From: Pacificispira spongiicola
GTDB lineage: Bacteria; Pseudomonadota; Alphaproteobacteria; UBA8366; Aestuariispiraceae
Reading direction: 5' to 3'
DNA length: 64,000 bases
NCBI RefSeq assembly: GCF_012926505.1
Contig: NZ_JABBNT010000005.1
Location: forward strand, 1-64,000
Made by a program: the position numbers and the translations under genes. Positions 55,903-64,000 of this stretch are shown piece after piece (within the stretch, counting starts at the first letter, position 1; every line of letters starts with the position of its first letter). The notes below the pieces were generated by a model that saw nothing but the letters and a program-made list of their open reading frames with translations, searched no databases and was not told the origin of the DNA.

Positions 55903-56997
55903 TTACGGTGTGCGCTCCAGCACGTCCAAACGGTCCGGCCCGACGATGCGGCCGCTGACGAACCGGAATCGTGGGGCATCCCCCAAATTCGACCATCCGG
56001 GGCCCGATAACCCTGCCACGCCGTCGCCGCCGATCGCCAACCCCGCACGATACCAATAGATGCGGTCAACTAGATCGGATTTCAGGAAATGCGTCGCGAC
56101 CGTTCCGCCGCCTTCGACCATCAGCCGTGTGATACCCTGGTCGGCCAGTCGCTCCAGGATCAAGGGGATGGAGAGAAATCCGTCCGCATCGCGCGCGATC
56201 GTCAGGCGGTCAACGCCGGATGGCGGCGGTGTGGTGCAGTCAGGGGCAACGATTTGAAGGCTGTCCTGACCGCCGTTGCAGAATACGGCATCCGGCGGCA
56301 AACGGCCCCGCGAGTCGAGAACGATGCGGATCGGTTGCTCCTGAATACCCGGTAGCCGACGTGTCAGCGCCGGATTATCCGCCAGAACGGTCCCGATACC
56401 GACCAGGATGGCGTCATGCGACGCCCGGATCATCTGCGCGTCCTGGCGGGCCTCCGGCCCGGTGATCCATTTGCTCTGCCCCGTCGCCGTCGCGATCCGG
56501 CCATCCAGGCTGGTGGCCAGTTTCAACGATACGAAAGGACGCTGATCCGTCTTGGTCAGAAAGAACCCTTTATTCAGGGCCCGCGCCTCGTCTCGCAAGA
56601 CGTCTTCCACGACCTCGATCCCCGCCTCACGCAGCATGGTCAGGCCGCGCCCGGAAACGCGTGGGTCCGGATCGACAGTGGCGACGACCACGCGGACGAT
56701 CCCCGCGTCGATCAAGGCGACGGCGCAGGGGCCGGTCTTACCGAAATGGCTGCACGGTTCCAGGGTGACATAAGCCGTTGCGCCACTGGCCGCCTGCCCT
56801 GCCCGACGCAAGGCTTCCGTTTCCGCATGCGGCCGTCCGCCCGGCTGTGTCCAGCCGCGCCCGACCACGGTTCCGTTCTTAACAAGAATGCAGCCGACGG
56901 CCGGATTGGGGGCTACTCTGCCAAGTCCACGGGCGGCAAGCGACAGGGCGGCGTGCATCCATCGCGCGTCCGCCGCCCTGTCCGCCGTGTCTGCCAT
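55903..56997 (-). CDS. ribD: Riboflavin biosynthesis deaminase/reductase RibD
   Basis: A 364-aa bifunctional enzyme. The deaminase part (about 10-150) has the zinc site HAETEAL and LEPCSHFGKTGPCAVAL. The reductase part (about 155-360) has FVSLKLATSLDGRIATATGQ and LMVEGGGTVATHFL. It acts in the second and third steps from GTP to riboflavin. It lies 8 bp after nrdR; no other rib genes follow. Confidence 0.94.
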   Translation of the reverse strand: MADTADRAADARWMHAALSLAARGLGRVAPNPAVGCILVKNGTVVGRGWTQPGGRPHAETEALRRAGQAASGATAYVTLEPCSHFGKTGPCAVALIDAGIVRVVVATVDPDPRVSGRGLTMLREAGIEVVEDVLRDEARALNKGFFLTKTDQRPFVSLKLATSLDGRIATATGQSKWITGPEARQDAQMIRASHDAILVGIGTVLADNPALTRRLPGIQEQPIRIVLDSRGRLPPDAVFCNGGQDSLQIVAPDCTTPPPSGVDRLTIARDADGFLSIPLILERLADQGITRLMVEGGGTVATHFLKSDLVDRIYWYRAGLAIGGDGVAGLSGPGWSNLGDAPRFRFVSGRIVGPDRLDVLERTP

Positions 56998-57005
56998 GAA
57001 TGGAC

Positions 57006-57473
57006 CTAGAGTTCGTCTTCCAGGCGGGAGACGTCACGCCGCACGAAGTCGGTGAAGTCCTTGGCCTCGCGGAAGTTCTTGTAGACCGACGCGAAGCGGA
57101 CATAGGCCACTTGGTCGAGTTGCAGCAGCGAATCCATGACCATCTCGCCCACTGTCGAAACCGGAACTTCGCTTTCGCCGGAACTTTCCAAACGCCGAAC
57201 GATGGAATTCGCGATCCGTTCGATGCGATCCAGTTCGACATTCCGTTTGCGGCAAGCGACCTGCATGGACCGGATCAGCTTGTCGCGATCGAAGGGTTCG
57301 CGCTGACCGTTCTTCTTCACCACCGTCAGTTCACGGAGCTGAACCCGTTCGAACGTGGTGAAACGCGCCCCGCAATTCAGGCACATGCGCCGCCGCCGGA
57401 TCGCCGAGTTATCCTCGGTCGGACGGGAATCCTTAACCTGAGTGTCTTCGTGACCGCAGAACGGACATTTCAT
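57006..57473 (-). CDS. nrdR: Transcriptional repressor NrdR
   Basis: A 155-aa repressor of ribonucleotide reductase genes. An N-terminal zinc ribbon has [15 protein letters not shown] and [13 protein letters not shown] (two Cys pairs). An ATP-cone domain follows, sensing ATP/dATP. It stands between glyA and ribD, the common alphaproteobacterial order. Confidence 0.96.
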   Translation of the reverse strand: MKCPFCGHEDTQVKDSRPTEDNSAIRRRRMCLNCGARFTTFERVQLRELTVVKKNGQREPFDRDKLIRSMQVACRKRNVELDRIERIANSIVRRLESSGESEVPVSTVGEMVMDSLLQLDQVAYVRFASVYKNFREAKDFTDFVRRDVSRLEDEL

Positions 57474-57542
57474 GGTGTGCTAGCCCCCTGTTCGGTCGGG
57501 GCGAATACCCGATGGCACCCGCCCCGCCCCTAATACTCTGCC

Positions 57543-58853
57543 TTAATACGGCGCCGCATACAGCGGGAAACGCGCACAAAGCGCCTTCACCCGAGCATGA
57601 ACGCTGTTTTCGATCGCACTATTGTCGTCACGATTCGCGGCAAGACCATCCAAGACTTCAACGATCAGCTTGCCGACTTCACGGAATTCGGCTTCTCCAA
57701 AACCGCGCGTCGTCGCCGCCGGTGTGCCCAGACGAATGCCGCTGGTGACCATCGGCTTTTCCGGGTCGAACGGAATGCCGTTCTTGTTGCAGGTGATACC
57801 GGCCCGTTCCAGGCTCTTTTCCGCGATATTGCCGGTCAGGCCCTTCGGACGCAGGTCGACCAGCATCAGATGCGTGTCGGTGCCGCCGGAAACGATGTCC
57901 AGTCCGCCTTCGATCAGGGTCGATGCCAGAACCTTCGCGTTCCGGACGACGGCCTTGATGTAGGATTTGTATTCCGGACGCAGCGCCTCGCCGAAGCCGA
58001 CGGCCTTACCGGCGATGACATGCATCAGCGGGCCGCCCTGCAGACCCGGGAACACGGCGGAATTGATCTTCTTCGCGATCTCTTCATTGTTCGTCAGCAC
58101 CAGGCCGCCGCGCGTGCAGCGCAGGGTCTTGTGCGTTGTGGACGTCGCGACATCGGCATAGTCGAGCGGGTTCGGATGTTCGCCCGCGGCGACCAGACCG
58201 GCGAAATGCGCCATATCGACCATGAACAGCGCGCCGACGCTGTCCGCGATTTCGCGGAAGCGCTTGAAGTCGATCTGACGTGGATAGGCGGAGCCGCCCG
58301 CGATGATCAGTTTCGGCTGATGTTCCTTGGCAAGGGCCTCGACCTGATCGAAATCGATCAGCGCGTCTTCCTTGCGGACGTCGTATTGCACCGCGTTGAA
58401 CCATTTACCGGACTGGTTCGGCCCGGCACCGTGGGTCAGGTGACCACCGGATGCCAGGGACAGGCCCAGGAAGGTGTCGCCCGGCTGAAGCAGCGCCATG
58501 AACACGGCCTGGTTGGCCTGCGCCCCCGAATGCGGTTGGACGTTGGCGAATTTGCAGTTGAACAACTCGCAGACGCGGTCGATGGCCAGCTTTTCGACGA
58601 CATCGACATATTCGCAGCCACCGTAATACCGGCGACCGGCATAGCCTTCGGCGTATTTATTGGTGTTCACGGAGCCGACGGCCTGCATGACGGCGCGGCT
58701 GACGATGTTTTCGGACGCGATCAGTTCGATCCCGTCGTTCTGGCGTTCAAGCTCATGCTCCAACGCGGCGAAAATTTCCGGGTCGCTGTCTTTCAGGTCC
58801 GTTTCAAAGAACCCTTGGAAACCGTAAAGCGGCTGGGTTTCGGCGCTGCTCAT
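57543..58853 (-). CDS. glyA: Serine hydroxymethyltransferase
   Basis: A 436-aa PLP enzyme exchanging serine and glycine with tetrahydrofolate. PLP lysine lies in [17 protein letters not shown] (STTHKT). [20 protein letters not shown] and [18 protein letters not shown] are conserved at the N-terminal end. Ends [11 protein letters not shown]-like ([11 protein letters not shown]). First of the glyA-nrdR-ribD group. Confidence 0.98.
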   Translation of the reverse strand: MSSAETQPLYGFQGFFETDLKDSDPEIFAALEHELERQNDGIELIASENIVSRAVMQAVGSVNTNKYAEGYAGRRYYGGCEYVDVVEKLAIDRVCELFNCKFANVQPHSGAQANQAVFMALLQPGDTFLGLSLASGGHLTHGAGPNQSGKWFNAVQYDVRKEDALIDFDQVEALAKEHQPKLIIAGGSAYPRQIDFKRFREIADSVGALFMVDMAHFAGLVAAGEHPNPLDYADVATSTTHKTLRCTRGGLVLTNNEEIAKKINSAVFPGLQGGPLMHVIAGKAVGFGEALRPEYKSYIKAVVRNAKVLASTLIEGGLDIVSGGTDTHLMLVDLRPKGLTGNIAEKSLERAGITCNKNGIPFDPEKPMVTSGIRLGTPAATTRGFGEAEFREVGKLIVEVLDGLAANRDDNSAIENSVHARVKALCARFPLYAAPY

Positions 58854-58904
58854 TCTACCCTGTATCCTTCTGTCTAATAGATGTGACCGGTTGAGCCCGA
58901 TCCG

Positions 58905-59372
58905 TCAGTCTTCGGTCGCGGCCGGGGACAGCTTGCCCACCCGCCGTGCATGCCGTCCGCCTTCGAAGTCCGTGGTCAGGAACGTCCTAACACACTCCAA
59001 CGCGACTTCCGGCCCAATCGTGCGTGCGCCCAAAGCAATGACATTTGCGTCATTATGCAGCCGTGAGAGGCGCGCTTCGGTGCTGTTGTGGCACAGCGCC
59101 GCCCTGATATGGCGATGGCGGTTCGCCGCAATCGAAATGCCGATCCCGGATCCGCAGACGAGAATGCCGCGCGTGGCGCGACCGTCGGCCAGGGCTTCCG
59201 CGAGACGATCCGCAAAATCGGGATAGTCGACGCTATCTGTAGAATAGGTTCCGACATCCAGGGCGGTCAGGCCGAAATCATCCAGCACCGGGATCAGCGC
59301 GTTTTTCATATCCAGCCCGGCGTGATCGCAGCCGAGGGCAACGGTCGTCGATGGTGTCGAAGAATCGGCCAT
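58905..59372 (-). CDS. rpiB: Ribose-5-phosphate isomerase B
   Basis: A 155-aa RpiB/LacAB-family enzyme. The ATG at 59372 (MADSSTPSTTVALGCDHAGL) is chosen; the longer upstream frame is not protein-like. Motifs: GCDHAGLDMKNAL, VDYPDFADRLAEAL and GILVCGSGIGISIAANR (catalytic Cys). The order rpiB-glyA with 51 bp between is frequent in alphaproteobacteria. Confidence 0.94.
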   Translation of the reverse strand: MADSSTPSTTVALGCDHAGLDMKNALIPVLDDFGLTALDVGTYSTDSVDYPDFADRLAEALADGRATRGILVCGSGIGISIAANRHRHIRAALCHNSTEARLSRLHNDANVIALGARTIGPEVALECVRTFLTTDFEGGRHARRVGKLSPAATED

Positions 59373-59862
59373 GTGTTTCTTTTCACCCGTGATAGGACCT
59401 GTGTCCTCCAAGACGGCGGGACTTAACATAATGTCGTTGGAATGGCTAGGGGAAGCACAACAAATTGCGTCACCCCACCGATTTAGTCTCCTTGTCGTCG
59501 CCGCACACCACAACAAAACGGTCAGTCGGTATGGCATAGACGTATCGACGGTTGTCTTTTTCCCTGCCATTTTCAACGGCCTTAGGGCATGGACGGAATC
59601 ATGATTCGTCAATTTTTGACTGCGTCGCCAATATATTGTGTGTGAAAAATCAAATCGGCACACCAGCTTGGCCTGTTTTCTCAACATTTAATTCAATAGG
59701 TCGCGATTAGTATAGTGCCGAATCTTTATTGATTCGCGGACGGTAGTTTGCTTAAATTTACCAGCAATCCGATTCTGCAATACGGAATTGACCTGTCGGG
59801 CATTTGGGGATGCTGGACGACATGCATTGGGCACCGTACATCGCGCCCGGGGGAAAATAGTC
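59373..59862. promoter_or_regulatory. Intergenic region between rpiB and the MucR-like gene
   Basis: No convincing gene. From about 59625 to 59765 it is AT-rich. It includes CGAATC-N6-GATTCG (59719-59736), whose arms contain GAATC and GATTC, both CcrM-type GANTC sites. The 18-bp motif TTAATTCAATAGGTCGCG (59688-59705) resembles one upstream of pdhA, and AATATATT lies near 59630. Likely the divergent promoter region for rpiB and the MucR-like gene. Confidence 0.45.
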
Positions 59863-60321
59863 ATGAAAATTTCCAGTTCGGATAAGGACAAGGCGACCGC
59901 AAGCCGTGGTGACCTCCTGCACATGACTGCGGAAGTCGTGTCCGCCTATGTCGGCAACAATTCCGTTAAAAAGGCTGATATCAGCGGCGTGATCGGGGAA
60001 GTCTTCGGTAAATTTTCGTCGCTCAGTCAGGATCCGCCACGGACGCCGTCCCGGCCGCTCAACGTGAAGCAGAAGGCGCCCATATCCGTCAAAGAGTCGA
60101 TTCAGCCCGACTATCTCGTCTGCTTGGAAGACGGTCGAAAGTTGAAGATGCTGAAACGTCACCTGCGCACGGCCTATAACATGACGCCGGAACAGTACCG
60201 CGCGAAATGGGGCCTGCCGCCGGAATATCCGATGGTCGCACCGAACTATGCCGCGCAGCGCTCCACTTTCGCCAAACAGATCGGACTGGGAAAAACCACC
60301 GGTCGCGGCGGACGCGGATAA
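59863..60321 (+). CDS. MucR/Ros-family zinc-finger regulator
   Basis: A 152-aa regulator starting at the ATG at 59863 (MKISSSDKDKATASRGDLLH). The N-terminal helical oligomerisation part is TAEVVSAYVGNNSV. The C-terminal Ros-type finger region has VCLEDGRKLKMLKRHLRTAY and MTPEQYRAKWGLPPEYPMV. The first zinc ligand Cys and two His residues fit the family. MucR proteins bind AT-rich DNA and often repress their own gene, consistent with the AT-rich upstream region. Confidence 0.92.
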   Translation: MKISSSDKDKATASRGDLLHMTAEVVSAYVGNNSVKKADISGVIGEVFGKFSSLSQDPPRTPSRPLNVKQKAPISVKESIQPDYLVCLEDGRKLKMLKRHLRTAYNMTPEQYRAKWGLPPEYPMVAPNYAAQRSTFAKQIGLGKTTGRGGRG

Positions 60322-60390
60322 CCTTTTGGCCGGCGGTTTCCGACCCGGCCTTGCCTTTTCATTCATCGTTTCCGGTATATCGATATGGGA

Positions 60391-60687
60391 CTAAAGGTCC
60401 CAACCGCTCGGCGTTTCCTGACGCCGAGCGCGCGGCACAACGGCATCTACATCCGACGCGTGGGTGTTGCGATCGTATTTCGCCTTATAGACCATGCGTT
60501 CCAACTTTCGGACCGCCTGTTGCGTCAATACCGCCTCCCCCGCCGATGCACTACCGACGATCGATACTTCGATATAGGTGACAGGATCCACCGCCGATAC
60601 CTTCACATAGGCGCCTTGCGCGATGAATTCGATCAACGCGCCCTGCGGCAAGACGGTTCGGTTCGACGACGGAATGTGTTTCGACAT
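60391..60687 (-). CDS. Small conserved protein, possibly DUF6898-like
   Basis: A 98-aa protein starting MSKHIPSSNRTVLPQGALIE. The core FIAQGAYVKVSAVDPVTYIE and VSIVGSASAGEAVLTQQAVR is beta-strand-rich and looks like a short conserved alphaproteobacterial domain. The tail (VDAVVPRARRQETPSGWDL) is variable. No known catalytic motif. The DUF6898 assignment rests on my recollection of the pattern and should be treated as tentative. Confidence 0.6.
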   Translation of the reverse strand: MSKHIPSSNRTVLPQGALIEFIAQGAYVKVSAVDPVTYIEVSIVGSASAGEAVLTQQAVRKLERMVYKAKYDRNTHASDVDAVVPRARRQETPSGWDL

Positions 60688-60884
60688 AGGGGAATTTTAC
60701 GACGCGTCGTTCGTAGCTCCAAGCAGGGAATTTCCGAGCGGATCGCAAAATTATTTGGCGCCGCTTTACAGGCATGGTTTCGCGGTCTAGCTGTTCTCAT
60801 ACATAAAAACACAGTCATCCAGGAAGGAAGCGCCCGACAAATGCACCGTTGGTCGCCGATTTCACCAACATTGCAGGCGCGCCA

Positions 60885-61847
60885 GTGAGCACCATTACCC
60901 CAGACGACGGTCTATACGTTCCCCCGGTCGCAGCCACCAAGTCCGTGCCGCCGCAGGCATGGTTGTTATTGGCGTTTCTGGCTATTGTCTGGGGCTCGAT
61001 GTGGCCGCTGATCAAGCTGGCTGTCTCGGAAATCCCGCTAATGACCCTCCGCGCTTCGTCAGCCTATATCGGTGCGACTATCCTTTTCGGCGTTGCCGCG
61101 GCAATGGGGCACAGTCTGAAGCCGGCGCGAGGTGAGATCGGCAGGATGATCCTCTGTTCCATTTTTCTGATCACCCTGTGGTTGATTCTATCGGCGACGG
61201 CGTTGAGCGTTCTTCCCGCTGGGCGGACGGCGCTTCTGGCCTATACGATGCCCTTCTTCGCGCTCGTCCTAGGCGTGCTGTTCTTTCGTGAGACGGCGTC
61301 GCGCGGGCGTTTGATCGGCGTTGGACTGGGGCTTGCCGCCGTGGCCGTACTGTCCGGCGACGCCCTTGCGGACCTGAATGGCGCCGCCGCCCGGATCGGC
61401 ATTCCGGCCGTATTGGGCGCCGCCTTGACCTGGGCAATCGGGTCGAAGCTTCAGATCGCCTTTCGGTTTTCAATACCGCTGACCGTCGCGAACGGTTGGA
61501 TGATGATGATCGGTGGGATACCGATCGTCGGACTGGCCCTGTATCTGGACGGTGGGCAATGGATCGATACGGTTTCGGCCCCGGCCCTCGCCGCGGCTTT
61601 TGCCGTCGCCGTGATGAGCCAGGCGCTCGGTTTCCTTGCCTGGACAACCTTGTTGAAGATCACAGACATAGCCTTTGCCTCCATCGCGATCCTGGTCGTT
61701 CCGATCACGAGTCTCGGTTTCAGTTTTGTGTTTTTGGGCGAGGTATTGGATACGCGCGACATGATCGGCATGGCCTTGTTGCTTTTGGGGCTGGCGACCG
61801 TTCTGCCGGTGAAAAGTGTCCTCAGGCGGTTTCTAGGGGGGCGCTGA
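60885..61847 (+). CDS. EamA/DMT-family transporter
   Basis: A ten-helix inner-membrane transporter with two EamA repeats (about 30-155 and 165-300). Motif WGSMWPLIKLAV in the first helix and TLLKITDIAFASIAILVVP in the last third fit drug/metabolite exporters. I start at the GTG at 60885 (320 aa); a TTG 36 nt upstream gives 332 aa. Substrate unknown. Transcribed away from the small conserved gene at 60391-60687. Confidence 0.85.
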   Translation: MSTITPDDGLYVPPVAATKSVPPQAWLLLAFLAIVWGSMWPLIKLAVSEIPLMTLRASSAYIGATILFGVAAAMGHSLKPARGEIGRMILCSIFLITLWLILSATALSVLPAGRTALLAYTMPFFALVLGVLFFRETASRGRLIGVGLGLAAVAVLSGDALADLNGAAARIGIPAVLGAALTWAIGSKLQIAFRFSIPLTVANGWMMMIGGIPIVGLALYLDGGQWIDTVSAPALAAAFAVAVMSQALGFLAWTTLLKITDIAFASIAILVVPITSLGFSFVFLGEVLDTRDMIGMALLLLGLATVLPVKSVLRRFLGGR

Positions 61848-61978
61848 CTGCCCGGAGTCACGGCGGAATCATAGGTTCAGCTTGCGTGTCGGTACTGATT
61901 TCCCTATGTATCGCGCTGCAGCACAGTATAAGCTGTTTCCAAAATCGCGCCGGATTTCGCCGAGCAGGAGCATCCTGA

Positions 61979-62581
61979 ATGTCGCGTCTTATTGCCTTGG
62001 TTTTCGCTTTTCTTCTGGTTCCTGTGGTCGCCTTCGCACAGACGGAGCCCGAACAGGCCGCCGAATTCATCGAAAATCTGGGACAGCGCGCGGTCGATGT
62101 GCTGCGAGATCAGTCGATCACGTTGGAAGAGCGGGAAAGCAAACTTCGCGGCATCGTGCATGAAAGCTTCGACGTCGAGGTAATCGGGCGCTTTGTTTTG
62201 GCCGATTTTTGGAAGACCGCCGATGCGGATGAACGGGACGAGTTCCTGGTTCTCTTTTCGGACTATGTCCTGCAAACTTACTCTCAACGGCTCGGCGGGT
62301 ATTCCGGCCAGACCCTGCGCATCGACGATAGCCGGTCCCACCGCGACAAGGATGCTGTCGTCGAAACGACGATCATCCAAGATGGAACCGACCCGACCGG
62401 CGTTTCCTGGCTGGTGCGCGATACCGATAAGGGCTTGCGGATATTGGATGTGATCGTCGAAGGAAAGAGCCTGGCCTTGGCGCAGAAGAAGGAGTTTTCC
62501 TCCATTCTCGCGCGGGAAAAAATGCCGGGACTCCTCCAACTTCTGCGCCTGAAGACGTCGAAATATTCGGTGCAATCCTGA
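61979..62581 (+). CDS. MlaC/Ttg2D-family phospholipid-binding protein
   Basis: A 200-aa exported protein with a signal peptide (MSRLIALVFAFLLVPVVAFA). The rest matches the MlaC domain: SFDVEVIGRFVLADFWKTA, FSDYVLQTYSQRL and GVSWLVRDTDKGLRILDVIV. MlaC carries phospholipids through the periplasm between outer membrane and the MlaFEDB transporter. No mlaA, mlaD or other mla genes are in this window, so it stands alone. AGGAG lies ahead of the ATG. Confidence 0.88.
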   Translation: MSRLIALVFAFLLVPVVAFAQTEPEQAAEFIENLGQRAVDVLRDQSITLEERESKLRGIVHESFDVEVIGRFVLADFWKTADADERDEFLVLFSDYVLQTYSQRLGGYSGQTLRIDDSRSHRDKDAVVETTIIQDGTDPTGVSWLVRDTDKGLRILDVIVEGKSLALAQKKEFSSILAREKMPGLLQLLRLKTSKYSVQS

Positions 62582-62665
62582 CCGTTCCCGCCGGTGCCGA
62601 CGATGCGCTTCTCCCTTGTTCCGAATATCGGAAGCGCACATAATGGTAACCAGGGAGGACAAAGA

Positions 62666-63508
62666 ATGACGATATTGCGGGGGCGCGGGAAACTCAGTCT
62701 GATATGCGCTGCGGCGGCGGTGTGTTCCGCCGTCTATTTGTCGTCTATGACTCCCGCTGTTGCAGAAGATTTCACCGACGGTTGGAACGCCTATCAGCAG
62801 GGCGACTTCGGAAAGGCGCGCGCCATTTGGATGCCCCTGGCGGAAACCGGGAACGCCAAGGCGATGTTCAACATCGGCGTCATTTACGACGAAGGCCGGG
62901 GGATCGCCCCGGACCGCGCGAAGGCTATTGAATGGTGGAACCGCGCCGCCGAAGCGGGCCATGCGCAGGCGATGCACAATCTGGGCCTTGCCTATATCGA
63001 AGGGTCCGGCGTTAACCAGAATTACGATCGTGCCTACGGCTGGCTGGAACGCGCCGCCTATCACGGTCTTGTCCGATCCCAATATTCGCTGGGCAAGATG
63101 TTCGAATATGGGCTGGGGGTCGAGGAAAGTCAGATTCGCGCTGCCTTATGGATCGAACGGGCGGCGATCGCCGGCTTCGACCGGGCGCAGTACAATATGG
63201 GCAAGCGCTATCGCGACGGGAACGGTGTCGAAAAAGACCTCGTCATGGCCGCAAAATGGTTCCTGGCCGCCGCGCGACAGGGCTATGACAAAGCGCAGAA
63301 CCATATCGGCGCCCGTTTCTCGAAGGGCGAAGGTGTCGAAACGGACATGGTCGAAGCGTTGAAATGGCTGACGCTTGCGGCCAATCAGGGAAATGCGTCC
63401 GCCAAGAAGCGTGCGGAAAAAGTGGCCGATAAGATGACTGCGGAACAGCGCGAGGAAAGTCAGCGTCGGGCCGAAGCTTTCGTGCCCGAACGGTCCAACG
63501 TTTACTGA
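62666..63508 (+). CDS. SEL1-like tetratricopeptide repeat protein
   Basis: A 280-aa exported protein; the ATG at 62666 follows GGGAGGAC. A signal peptide or anchor covers about 1-34 (SSMTPAVAEDF). Six or so SEL1 units of about 36 residues follow: AKAMFNIGVIYDEGRGIAPD, AQAMHNLGLAYIEGSGVNQN, VRSQYSLGKMFEYGLGVEES, DRAQYNMGKRYRDGNGVEKD, DKAQNHIGARFSKGEGVETD. Such repeats mediate protein-protein contacts in envelope or signalling complexes. Specific partner unknown. Confidence 0.9.
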   Translation: MTILRGRGKLSLICAAAAVCSAVYLSSMTPAVAEDFTDGWNAYQQGDFGKARAIWMPLAETGNAKAMFNIGVIYDEGRGIAPDRAKAIEWWNRAAEAGHAQAMHNLGLAYIEGSGVNQNYDRAYGWLERAAYHGLVRSQYSLGKMFEYGLGVEESQIRAALWIERAAIAGFDRAQYNMGKRYRDGNGVEKDLVMAAKWFLAAARQGYDKAQNHIGARFSKGEGVETDMVEALKWLTLAANQGNASAKKRAEKVADKMTAEQREESQRRAEAFVPERSNVY

Positions 63509-63535
63509 TCCCCCTACTCTGTCAGTTTCAGGAAA

Positions 63536-64000
63536 TCAGCGCTTTTTCGACGGAAACAGTGTGCGCTTGCCCGACTTCGGCAAGATGGGCGCGATCTTCT
63601 TCGTGTCGTCGAAGCTTTTCAGGTCGAACGCCCGTCCGCCGACATCGTTGAAATGGCGCATTGCCTTTTCGAACATCGGCCCGAAATCGTCCGAATTTAC
63701 GATTTCCCCCAGTGGTAGGGAGGCTTCTTCAACATCCAGAACCAGATAGTCGCATTGGTCTTTGGCGATTTCCGCCATCCGCTTGGACACGGCACTTGCG
63801 TCAATACCGTCATCCAACAGCACCGAATAGCGGCCACGACCGACCTGCCCGACACCGCTGCCGCCTGACGACCATGCCCGCATCGTCTGCACAAGGCTGT
63901 CGTTCAATCGATCGGCATCCTCGCGGCTGACCGTCTTTTCGACATGGTCCCAATTCACGTCGTAGAAGGCGAAGTTCATTTCCTCCCCGGCATCGCGCGA
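63536..64000 (-). CDS. Degenerate GGDEF-like domain protein, C-terminal part (runs off edge)
   Basis: An open minus-strand frame from the right edge to a stop at 63536 (155 codons visible). An ATG at 63979 has GGGGAGG directly before it but with only 2 nt spacing, and the frame continues upstream with SRDAGEEM, so it is probably internal. The segment MNFAFYDVNWDHVEK, then VGQVGRGRYSVLLDDGIDAS, resembles MTFLDIGDVEKL and LGRVEQGKYGLVHDRDRDIA of the protein at 5875-7473, including the lost GGDEF signature. Here the protein ends after this domain with a basic tail (GKRTLFPSKKR), without an EAL-like part. Confidence 0.65.
   Translation of the reverse strand, partial: SRDAGEEMNFAFYDVNWDHVEKTVSREDADRLNDSLVQTMRAWSSGGSGVGQVGRGRYSVLLDDGIDASAVSKRMAEIAKDQCDYLVLDVEEASLPLGEIVNSDDFGPMFEKAMRHFNDVGGRAFDLKSFDDTKKIAPILPKSGKRTLFPSKKR

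Noticed and set aside
59373-59687. N-terminal extension of rpiB to base 59687
   Set aside because: The added residues lack family similarity and run through AT-rich promoter-like DNA; the ATG at 59372 matches the family start.

Overview
The window is a GC-rich bacterial chromosome segment from an alphaproteobacterium, most probably a Rhodospirillales-type lineage. The reasons are the dusB-ntrB-ntrC-ntrY-ntrX-trkA run next to hfq-hflX, the fused ispDF gene, a MucR/Ros regulator, a pdhA-pdhB-pdhC-lpdA-lipA run in which PdhB carries its own lipoyl domain, and the mltB-rlpA-dacC-tmk-holB-metG-tatD order. I cannot name genus or species from the sequence alone.

Region 1 (1-5718) is the integrase end of an integrative element that runs off the left edge. 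A P4-type tyrosine integrase lies against the 3' end of a tRNA-Ser(UGA). It is followed on the same strand by an HTH protein, an AlpA-like regulator, an unknown protein, a RecA-fold (RepA-like) ATPase, a noncoding stretch with about 50-bp imperfect repeats, two small proteins and the start of an HK97-type prohead protease. This order fits a capsid-forming phage satellite or a small prophage.

Region 2 (5719-20506) is ordinary chromosome: tRNA-Ser, a PAS/degenerate GGDEF-EAL protein, cell-wall genes (mltB, rlpA, dacC), tmk-holB-metG-tatD-MBL hydrolase, a beta-hydroxyacid dehydrogenase, a class III cyclase, mazG, a PhzF-like gene and a NIPSNAP-like gene.

Region 3 (20575-23099) is a complete 2.5-kb IS1595-family transposon with imperfect terminal inverted repeats and a perfect 8-bp target duplication (AATAATGA). 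It carries cargo genes of unknown function (109-aa, 302-aa membrane and 57-aa proteins) beside its transposase.

Region 4 (23155-32347) holds an ArsC/YffB-like protein, a redox-type adenylate cyclase (SdhC-like membrane anchor, 2Fe-2S domain, cyclase domain), a base-composition-mosaic pentapeptide-like repeat membrane protein, a chemoreceptor, an inositol-phosphatase family protein and groES-groEL with a promoter and CIRCE operator.

Region 5 (32407-44630) is the hfq-hflX pair, a HAD phosphatase, trkA, the two nitrogen two-component systems NtrYX and NtrBC, dusB and a CcsA-like membrane protein, all on the minus strand.

Region 6 (44676-59372) has ispDF-pgpA-pncC, an XRE regulator, a COQ10-like protein, lipA, the pyruvate dehydrogenase operon, ftsB, and glyA-nrdR-ribD with rpiB upstream.

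Region 7 (59863-64000) has a MucR-like regulator, a small conserved protein, an EamA transporter, an MlaC-like lipid-binding protein, a SEL1-repeat protein and, at the right edge, part of a paralogue of the degenerate GGDEF protein of region 2.
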